DNA of 64,000 nucleotides from Closterium sp. NIES-65. Lineage: Eukaryota > Streptophyta > Zygnematophyceae > Desmidiales > Closteriaceae. Location: positions 124,001 through 188,000 of the forward strand of contig CANXME010002535.1 in NCBI GenBank assembly GCA_948144175.1. Reading direction: 5' to 3'. How positions within the stretch are numbered: position 1 is the first letter of the stretch; each line of letters starts with the position of its first letter. The notes under the pieces were generated by a model. The model was not told the origin of the DNA. It did no database searches and saw only the letters and a list, made by a program, of their open reading frames with translations. The position numbers and the translations under genes are program-made. This document shows positions 32,350 through 40,611 of this stretch, piece by piece.

Positions 32350-35300
32350 TCAAGAAGTGAGTAAGTGAGGCAAGACAAGCACAAGACCCAGCTGCGTGCA
32401 ACAACGCTAATGATCACAAGGCGCAAGTGCCTTGGTGAAGACATCAGCAGTGTTGGCCTCAGAGGCCACGTACGCAAGTCGCAACTGTCCACGCTGTTGT
32501 AGCTCACGAGCAAGAAAGTAGCGGAGAGCAATGTGCTTTGTCCTGTGCTCCAGTCGCTGCTCTCGACACAAGGCCAGCATGGCCTTGTTGTCTACGTACA
32601 GGACTGGAGGAGAACGAGGCGGCTCTCCAAGGTCGGTCAGCAGGTAGGTGAGCCAGCGAAGCTCCTGAGCAGCCATAGCCCCGGCGTAGATCTCAGCCTC
32701 ACAACTGGAGCCGAGAACAGAAGACGAGCGAGTAGCCCGCCACGAAACAGAGCCGGAACCAAGGCCGAAGGTGTAACCCTGTGACGACCGCTGCGTAGCC
32801 TGGTCGTCAGCCCAAGAAGCGTCCGCGTGCCCAGTGAGGACCACTGGACTGCGCCCTCCAAGCACTAGCCCCATGCCCGACGTACTGCACAAGTAGCGCA
32901 ACACCCTCTTCGCTGCAGCCATGTGCTCTGGTCGGTGTCTCCCAGGAGCAACATAGCGTGCGAGAATGCTAAGAGGGTATGCAAGGTCAGGTCGAGTGCA
33001 GGTCATCAGGTACATGAGGCAGCCAACAAGCTCTGCATACGGGCCACTCGACTCTACGGACTCATCCGAAGGCAGAGCTGAGAGCGAGTGGCGAGTAGGC
33101 AGAGGAGTGGCCTGAGGCGAGGAGTACGTGAAGCCGAAGCGCTGAAGGACCTGCTGCACCATGTGTGACTGAGTCAAGGTAATGGTGCGGCGTGCTCTGT
33201 CCCGGGTGATCTGCAAGCCAAGGTAGCTGCGCAGTTCACCCAGGTCAGTGCACGTGTGTCTCTTCTGCAGCTCGGACTTCACGTAGGCGAGTCCAGCAGT
33301 GTCAGCAGTGGCAAAGACCAAGTCGTCGACGTACACGAGGATGTAGAACGGCGGCAGAGAGGTGTCGGTGCGCAGAAACAGCGACGGGTCGGCAGTAGAA
33401 GGAGCAAACCCAAGTGCCGCAAGCGTAGTCCTCAGTGTGTCGTGCCACTCACGTGGCGCCTGGCGGAGACCGTAGACTGGACGCCGGAGACTCCACTGGG
33501 TACCAGGAGGGAAAGATCCAGTGAAGCCAGGTGGGCGACGCAGCCAGATCTCCTCGTGCAGGCTGCCCTGCAAGAAAGCAGTGTTGAAGTCGAGAGAGTG
33601 CAGCTCGTAGTCACGGTGAGCAGCAACGTGCAGCAGTACCCGAAGAGTGGTCATCTTCGGGGTGGGGGAGAAGGTCTGAAAGTAGTCAAATCCCTGCCGC
33701 TGACTAAAGCCACGAGCCACGTAACGCGCCTTGAAGACAGGCGGAGAACCCGGCGGCCGCTTCACCCTGAAGATCCACATGCCACTGACGATGTTCGCCC
33801 CAGGAGGGGGAACAGCGTCAACGTAGGTGCCTGTGGACTTCCAGGAAGCCATCTCTGCATCCATAGCTGCCTGCCACTGAGAGGAGTAGGGACCCTCTAT
33901 CGCCTCCGCGTAAGAGCGCGGAGTCGGGATGTCTAGTGCATCCGGGTCTCCCTTAGGGGCAAGCAGAACAGACGCGAGATGAGGTGAAGCGGCGGCTAGA
34001 CACTGGAACTCCTCCTGCCTGTCCTCAAGGACGTCAGTGCCTAGGGCACACTCACCCCCGACGGACGGAGGACAGGCAGACTCAGACTCAGCGATAAGAC
34101 TAGCAGCGTAGTCTAGACGACAGCGCGCAGCAAAGTCGACAAGTTCAGTGACAAGGGCAGACGCAGCAGAAGACTCGAAGGAAGGGTCAGTGACAGCAGT
34201 AGCAAGGAGACGCGTGACAGTGGGACTGGCAGCACGAAGAGAGTCCGACTCCGGGTCGGCAAGAGCAGGAAGAGAGGACTCAGGAGGAGAAGGCAAAGGG
34301 GCACGCAGAGGAGCAGTGGACGGACGCAGAGACATCCGGTGCGTGCCAGGGACAGGAGGAGGACGCTGACGCGAACTGCGACCACTAGTGCGTGCAGGAC
34401 GAACAGGCGACGCAGGACGAGACGCAGGCTCACGACGCTCCGTAAGTCCTCCAGTCGGACCAGCGTAGGGAGAAGGAGCAGGCAAAGGGGAGGCAGGCTG
34501 TAGCTGTGACTGGGACCGGACAGGCTGTGGACCCTCTAAGGGAGGCGGAGGAGGACCAGGAGAAGGTGTAAGACCAAGAACCTGCTGCAGGAGCGGAACG
34601 AAGTACGGTCGGGGCCGCGTGGCGACGCCAGAAACAGCAGGGACAGCACCAGTACCCCCAGCAGGAGTACCAGCTCCAGCAGCACCTCCAGCAGCACCTC
34701 CAGCAGCACCAGGAGCACTGCCAGTTAGACCGCCAACAGTAGTCTCAGCGCCAACACCCTCAGCAGCACCAGCTCCAGGAGAACCCTCAGGCCCAGCAGC
34801 TCCAGCACCCACAGCACGAGCACCTCCGGGACGCGCGGCAGCAGCACCCTCTGCAGCCGAAGAACCTCCAGCACCAGCAGCACGCCTCCAGCGCCGGGCA
34901 AACCACTCACGCAGCTCCTGTGGGGAGAGTGGCTCTCCGCGAGACGAAGCACCTCCAGGCGGAGAACCTCCAGGCGAAGAACCTCCAGGCGCAGCACCCT
35001 CAGGCAAAGCACCTCCAGGCGGATCACCCCCAGTCTCAGCACCCCCAGGCTCAGCACCCCCAGACTCAGCAACCCCAGGCTCAGCACCCCCAGACTCAGT
35101 ACCCCCAGGCTCAGCACCCCCAGGCCCAGCACCCCCAAGCTCAGCACCCCCAGACTCCGCACCCCCAGGCTCAGCACCCCCAGGCTCAGCTCCCGCAGCA
35201 GCACCAGAGTCACCAGTGACCTCGACAGGCTCGACCGCGTCTACCTGGGACACACCTGAAGGGGCAGGACCCTGAGGGGGGAGGGGGTCTACCGGGGGGG

Positions 35301-35685
35301 GGACCTGGTACCAGGAAGAGCGGGGGCGGGGGAAGGGAAGGAGTGCGGTAGGGGAAGAGGCGGTAGTAGGGTACCGACTCGTCGAACGTGACGTCCTGGG
35401 AGGACAGAACACGTCGAGAGGTGGGGTGGTAGAACTGCCACCCAGGGGCGTCGGGGGGGAGCCCCAGGAAGACGCAGGGAGCAGCGCGAGGGGACAGCTT
35501 GTCCGCAGACAAGTCGCGGACAAACGCCCGAGATCCCCAGACCCGGAACGCCGACGCATCGCCAACCTTCCCTGTCCACAGCAGGGCTGGGGAGGTCTCC
35601 GGCCTGGAGACCCTGGGGTGGAGGTTGATCTGATGCGCCGCGTACCTGACCGCAAACGGCCACAGAAAATGGGGGGCAGCCGCAT
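32350..35685 (-). CDS. D integrase end (other frame), linker, reverse transcriptase and RNase H
   Basis: One frame is open from 35685 to 32407. Its recognisable protein starts after the C-run near 35300 (VDPLPPQGPAPSGVSQVDAV). It continues through the pentapeptide linker, LSPQELREWFARRWRR, WIFRVKRPPGSPPVFKARYV, DFNTAFLQGSLHEEIWL, YVDDLVFA (33315-33340), HADASWADD, LYVDNKAMLALCREQ and TKHIALRYFLAREL to TKALAPCDH. A TAG at about 32404 replaces the CAG found in relatives, truncating about 18 residues before the natural stop at 32350. All RT and RNase H motifs are intact. Residues upstream of 35300 in this frame are a shadow of integrase. Confidence 0.82.
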
Positions 35686-37187
35686 GCATCATAGACGTAC
35701 GAGCGACGTCCATGACCATGCCAATGCGGCGCTCTGCAATCCCATTTTGCTGCGGTGAGTCCGGAAGCGTGAAGGTCTCGCGGATGCCTCGCGCACGACA
35801 GAAGGCACGCAGAAGGCCAGAGGAGAACTCTCCGCCTCTGTCCGAGTGCAGACGCAACACAGGAAAGTCCGAGCCAAAGCTCCTCCTGAGCTGGAGACGA
35901 GCTGCGCGGATCCAGTCGATCAGCACCTCAGTGACATCACCCTTGCTGCGCAAGGGGAAGACTGTGGTGTAACGCGAGTAGTCGTCAACCACCAACAGGA
36001 AGTAGCGCTCGTGACCGAGTCCACGGACGCGGGCAGGGCCCCACACGTCCATGTGAAGCGTCTGCAACGGAGCCTCTGTCGGAGGAAACTGGGAGGAGTG
36101 AGGGGCAGCACGCTGGCGCCCCTCCACACAGGGGACACAGGCAGTGCCAGGGCCCTAAGGAAGGGGAGGGAGGGACCGGGGGAGACCAGAAACAAGAAGA
36201 CGGGTGGCCATGCCTCTGAGCCGATGCAGAGAGGGGTGGCCAAGGCGGTGGTGCCAGAGGAGAGTCTCGTGAGACAGACGGCGACACGAACAGGGGGCAG
36301 ACTCAGGACCAGACCTGGACGCTGCAGCAAACACCTGACCAGACGAAGGGATTCTACCAGACTCAGCACCGGGAGGAGAAGCAGTGGTCAGTGTGTACAG
36401 GCTCGACCCTGGCTGACGTGTAAACGTAGCCAGGTGGCGACCTGTGCTAGCCTCTGTGCAGTGTGTCACCCGGTGACGAGCAGGAGTGAACTGGTGGACA
36501 CCCACATCCTGTAGGTCAGCACCACTCACCAGGTTCGTAGAGAACGAGGGGAGGTAAAGACCAGTCAGGGTGCCAGAGGGAGCCGCCGGACACGGGAGGA
36601 CTGTGGAGAAACGAGACAGGACAGGACCCCCAGAGGGGTCAGCCAGGGAAACCGCAACAGGCCGACTAAGCGGCGTGAGAGTGGTGCGGTCCCGAAAGAA
36701 GGAGCGAGACGCCCCAGAGTCAAGGGTGAAGGTGTGAGAGGCAGAAGCCGACACAGTACCTGAGAGGGCAGACTCACTAGCACCTGAGAGCACAGACGCA
36801 CTGGCACCTAGAGCAGCAGCCTCACTGGCACCTGACACTGCAGTACCAATGCCCGGGTCAGGCGGGAAACACCGGTAACAGTCACCATCATCACTAACAG
36901 TCACAGCATACATGGCAGCAAGGATAGCATCAAAGTCAAGATCAAACACAGCTACACCAGCCCTAGACAGCTCTCCCCAGCGGGGGATCTCAGAGGCCTC
37001 CGGAAACTGCTGGCGCCAAGCGTCGGTCAAGCGGGCAAAGCAGCGGCGAGCGGTGTGGGTGCCCCCACACTGCTCACCCGCGCGGTCGCCGGTGCGAAGG
37101 ACGTAGGCGCAGGGACCGAACGCCCCACCACGCTGACGCTGCGAGTACCACTCACGGAGCTGCTGAGGGGCGGGGACGTCGCGAGAG

Positions 37188-37255
<68 letters not shown>

Positions 37256-38401
37256 ATGCTGCTGCTGCTGTTGGCGCTGACCACCCCCAGTGCTGCTCCT
37301 CTGGGACGAGCCACTCCGACCACCTCCACCACCGCCACCCCCGCCTCCGCCGCCACCGCCGCCACCGCCACCCTCGCCCCCGCCGCTCCCACTGCCTCCT
37401 CCGCCACCACCTCCGCCGCCACCTCCGCCTCCACCGCCGCCACCAGTACCTCCACTCCCACCTCCACCCCCACTGCCACCCCCACTCCCCCCGCCGCCCC
37501 CACCTCCTCCGCCACCGCCCCCGCTAACTCCACCCACTCCCTTGCCCCCCTTGCTCCTGCCAGAGCGGCGCCTACCGCTGGGGGCAGACGCCGCACCGAC
37601 CGACTCTAAACCAACGAGGTCGGCCGCAGCAGCAGAGGCGACAGAGGGGAGCAGGGGGGAAGGAGAACACCCCTCAAAGATGGGGGTGCGCGGGTCACCA
37701 CGAGAGGCCCCTACAGCGACTATGCTCTTCTCGGCCGCTAGCAGGGACTTCTCGAGGAGGTCGACAGTGAGGGTGGTGGGACAGACAGAGAGAAACTGGT
37801 CCCTAACAGCACGAAGGGACTCAGGGAGACGGGTGACTAGAAAGTAGAGGGTGATGTACATGGGAGGGGGGTTTTCGGCGAGGAAGGCAGCAGGAAGCGC
37901 AGCTTGGTAGCGAGTGTCGCTAGCGCGAAGGTGGGTAAAGAGGTCAGTGACTGTGGGAAAGGCAGCAAGGTCAGGGAAGAGGTACGGTAGCATGAGGCGG
38001 CTCAGTGTAGCAGTGGAAGGGGAGGAGTAGCGTGCAACTACAGCGTCGTACAAGGCCTGAGCGGTCTTGCACTGACTAAAGTGTGCACGCTCGGAGGAAG
38101 GGAGGTGGCGACGCACAGCAAGACGTGCAGCAGCATCGCGTGTGGCCCACTTGGAGCGAACAGTGGGGTCAGCATCAGCAGGAGGGGCAGGGACAGCGCC
38201 AGAGACAAAGTCAAAGAGAGAAACCTCATCGATCGCATCGCACAGTAAGTACAGCTGCAGGTCCTCAATCCAGACTGCAAAGTCAATGGCGCGACCCTCA
38301 GCGTCAAAAGCCAGGACACTCGGGGTGGCCACTGTAGCAGCTGACAATCTCACCGGGCAGGAAGAGTCGGGAAGCACAGCGGCACAGCAACACGGCAGCA
38401 C
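35210..38401 (-). pseudogene. D gag, protease and integrase, one internal stop
   Basis: Gag begins ATPSVLAFDAEGRAIDF, but the codon equivalent to the start ATG of B2 and C is GTG at 38330-38332; the frame is open further upstream. A Gly-rich block (about 37550-37310) is followed by a Gln run of about 26 (37275-37190), PAPQQLREWYSQR, a knuckle (about 37110-37025), protease TLDSGASRSFF (about 36720), LLWHHRLGHPSL, and a TAG at about 36152 in LPPLP. Integrase HMDVWGPARV (36031-36056), LHSDRGGEFSS and PQQNGIAERR are present. The frame ends in the proline/C-run region at about 35300, where it must shift to reach the RT frame. Confidence 0.83.
37190..37275 (-). repeat. CAG/CTG trinucleotide run (poly-Gln) in D gag
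   Basis: About 26 consecutive CTG (plus strand) with one ATG interruption, read as Gln on the minus strand. B2 has only about 6 here, so the run is specific to this copy. Confidence 0.95.
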
Positions 38402-38459
38402 AGCAGCTGCGCCGGCCCAGGAGCAGCAGCAGCCCCACAGGAGCAGGAGCTCGGCACCT

Positions 38460-39270
38460 CAGGTTGCTCGGGCGGCTCGGGCGGCTCGAGCGGCTGGGGC
38501 GGCGCGGGCGGCTCGGGCTCGGGCGGCTCGGGCGGCTCGGGCGGCTCGGGCGGCTCGGGCGGCTCGGGCGGCTCGGGCGGCTCGGGCGGCACAGGCGGCT
38601 CGGGCGGGTCTGCTGCACGGGCGGCTCGGACGGCTCTGCTGCACGGGCGGCCCGTTCGGCTCAAGTGACGCGGGTGGCACGGGTGGCGCGGGCGTCGCGA
38701 CGGGCGGCTCGCTGGCGGCTCGCGGGCGGCTGCACGGGCGGCTCACGGGCGCCCGCGGGCGGCTGCACGGGCGGCTCACGGGCGGCTGCGGGCGGCTGCA
38801 CGGGCGGTTCACGGGCGGCTGCACGGGCGGTTACGGACGGCGGCCTGGGCGGTCGCGGGCGGCTCACGCTGGGCGACTGCACGGGCGGCTGCACGGGCGG
38901 CTGCACGGGCGGTTCGTCGGGCGGCGCACAGGCAGCTCACAGGCAGCTGCACGGGCGGCGCGTCGAGCTGCTGAGGGCGACGCACGGGCGGCGCACGGGC
39001 GGTGCGAGGGGCGGCTCGCGGGCGTCGGGCGCTAGGGCGCTAGGGCGACGACGGGCGGCGCTCAGGCCTTAGGGCGGGCGGCCGTCAGGTTCTAGGGCGG
39101 GCCGCGCTCGAGCTCTAGGGCGGGCAGCGCGCGGGCGCTAGGGCGGGCGGCGCTCAGGCTTTAGGGCGGGCGGCCGTCAGGCTCTAGGGTGGGCCGCGCT
39201 CAGGCTCTAGGGCGGGCAGCGCGCGGGCGTTAGGGCGGGCGGCGCGCGGGCGTCTAGGGGCCGTTAGGGC
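38460..39270. repeat. D leader: CGGGCGGCT and GCACGGGCGGCTC repeats
   Basis: GC-rich arrays between primer site and gag: 9-bp units (38465-38600), GCACGGGCGG units (38700-39000) and CTAGGGCGGGC units (39050-39260). No gene recognised. Confidence 0.8.
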
Positions 39271-39390
39271 AGATCGAAAAAAAAAGGAAGTAAGAGGGCC
39301 CGGAGCGCGCTCCGGGCAGAAAAAAAAAGTTACGAGGTAGCGGAGGTGGGCCCTAAGAACAGTTCCCACAGGGGAACCTGCTCGATACCA

Positions 39391-39521
39391 TGAGAAGAAG
39401 TGAATGAGAATGAAATGACTATGAACGAAGTGAGTACAAATAGGAAACCCTAATTGTGTTGTACCCCCTATGGGATACCCCACTATAGCCTACACAAATA
39501 AGCAAGCTATATGTTCTGACA
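39391..39521 (-). repeat. 5' LTR of D
   Basis: 131 bp, followed by the AAGTT target copy. Confidence 0.95.
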
Positions 39522-39661
39522 AAGTTGACCTGACATACTGTCCAACGGGTGACATGGCAGCAGACTTCCTTACGAAGAAACTGCCGCGTCAGCAGTACCA
39601 GCACTGCTCCAAACTCAGCGGGGTAGTCAAGCGGGTCAATGCTCGCTACAGCCAGGAGTGA
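39522..39661 (+). pseudogene. C-terminal end of element A polyprotein
   Basis: Encodes VDLTYCPTGDMAADFLTKKL and a tail ending VNARYSQE with TGA at 39659-39661. Joined to 32011 it continues the RNase H frame without a break. Confidence 0.85.
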
Positions 39662-39668
39662 AGGGGGG
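39661..39668 (+). other. polypurine tract of element A
   Basis: AAGGGGGG lies directly before the 3' LTR, the expected site of plus-strand priming. Confidence 0.75.
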
Positions 39669-40109
39669 TGTTACGAATAGTGGTTAATGAAAAACACTGT
39701 TACGCACTCCTTACCGTAGCAAAGCCGAAGCACGCACTATCAAGAGTGAAGACGAAAAGGCAGAAGAAAGGCGAAGGGACATACGGTTACGAGGAGCATC
39801 TGGACCGTCGGGCAGACATCATCAGGCAGCAACAGTGGCGAGGATTCTGCCCGAGCAGTTACGTAACCACTCGGAGTTGCACGGTTGGATTTCGCCGCAA
39901 TAAGGGAATGTACCCCTTAGAGTACATGGCTAGTTAGGTCGTTTCGAATTCCCCTGTCCTCATATTTATATTCCTTGTAGTGCACGTTTTTATTATCTCA
40001 AGCATTTACATTCACTCTGCTATTGAGGTCAAGGGCCCACCACCACTAGACTAGAATTGTGCGAACCTTCCTGAGGTGATCATGGTTACGATCACTTTCT
40101 GATCCAACA
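39669..40109 (+). repeat. 3' LTR of element A (441 bp, uninterrupted)
   Basis: Begins TGTTACGAATAGTGG and ends CTGATCCAACA. It is followed by CAGGG, matching the bases before the 5' LTR. Confidence 0.95.
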
Positions 40110-40344
40110 CAGGGCGGTTTTCCTTTCCCGCTCGAAAATTGCCCAGTTCGACTGTCCAGGTGCATGCAGTGTCGGGTGACATTTCGGGACGCGTGCGATT
40201 TCCGCAAGGTGACGGGGCCTCGTGTAACTCGTCCGCGACACCCCCGCAATTCCCGCCAACCAATGTAAAATACTGTGTGGATCGAAGTAATGCGGTCCGA
40301 GTTTGTGACACACTACGTTATATGCTGTTTTTCGGTGTCACAAA

Positions 40345-40381
40345 GGGTTTGAGACACAAGTTTCTCCACAGGAACGCACCC
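40345..40381. repeat. right terminal inverted repeat of Harbinger element
   Basis: Ends GGAACGCACCC directly before TAA (40382-40384) and pairs with 7180-7216. Confidence 0.9.
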
Positions 40382-40384
40382 TAA

Positions 40385-40611
40385 GAATCTAGGCAGCAAG
40401 CAGCAATCCAACTACATCTGCAGGACTGATATTGAACTGAACTACACCGCATCACCCCCACACCTCCCACTTTCCCCTGCCCTCAGTTCAACCAGCCACT
40501 CACCACCATGCATGCATCACCCTCACCCACCAGAAATGCGCAATCAAAGCTAGAATTTGTACTGTACTGTCACCCATCCACACACAGATCTCCGTGAATC
40601 ACAACCGTCGT
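40385..40611. promoter_or_regulatory. upstream region of CAF-like gene
   Basis: Native sequence between the Harbinger end and the first in-frame ATG. Presumed 5' UTR/promoter by position only; no motif is claimed. Confidence 0.35.

Larger units (their letters stand above)
32017..39521 (-). mobile_element. Copia element D (minus), 7.5 kb
   Basis: LTRs 32017-32147 and 39391-39521 (131 bp, TGAGAAGAAGTGAA to ATGTTCTGACA) differ at one position by eye. The target duplication is AAGTT at 32012-32016 and 39522-39526. The primer site TGGTATCGAGC (minus) lies at 39380-39390. It is inserted in the RNase H end of element A, in the opposite orientation. Its integrase-linker-RT-RNase H reading is among the best preserved in the window. 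Confidence 0.95.
8875..40109 (+). mobile_element. Ty1/Copia LTR retrotransposon A (plus strand), host of four nested insertions
   Basis: The LTRs begin TGTTACGAATAG and end TGATCCAACA. CAGGG target duplications flank at 8870-8874 and 40110-40114. A primer-binding site follows the 5' LTR and a purine tract precedes the 3' LTR. Removing the insertions at 9019-14916, 15068-21950, 24083-31409 (boundary 24082/24083) and 32017-39521, with one copy of each target duplication, leaves gag, reverse transcriptase and RNase H. Protease and integrase are missing, with gag joined almost directly to RT near 23,350. Stops and deletions make it non-autonomous. It inserted into the Harbinger element. Confidence 0.93.
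7180..40381 (+). mobile_element. PIF/Harbinger DNA transposon, interrupted by nested LTR elements
   Basis: The ends are inverted repeats of about 37 bp: left GGGTGCATTCCTGTGGAGAC, right complement GGGTGCGTTCCTGTGGAGAA, 3 mismatches overall. They are flanked by TAA at 7177-7179 and 40382-40384, the 3-bp TWA target duplication typical of Harbinger. The element's own sequence is only 7180-8874 plus 40115-40381 (about 1.96 kb). The rest is a nested Copia insertion. It encodes a broken DDE transposase, and no accompanying Myb/SANT-type gene was found. Confidence 0.9.

Noticed and set aside
25600..35300. Programmed frameshift between integrase and RT in the nested Copia family
   Set aside because: C and D shift frame at C-runs here, but B1 and B2 read straight through the same place, so random slippage in homopolymers is the simpler explanation.
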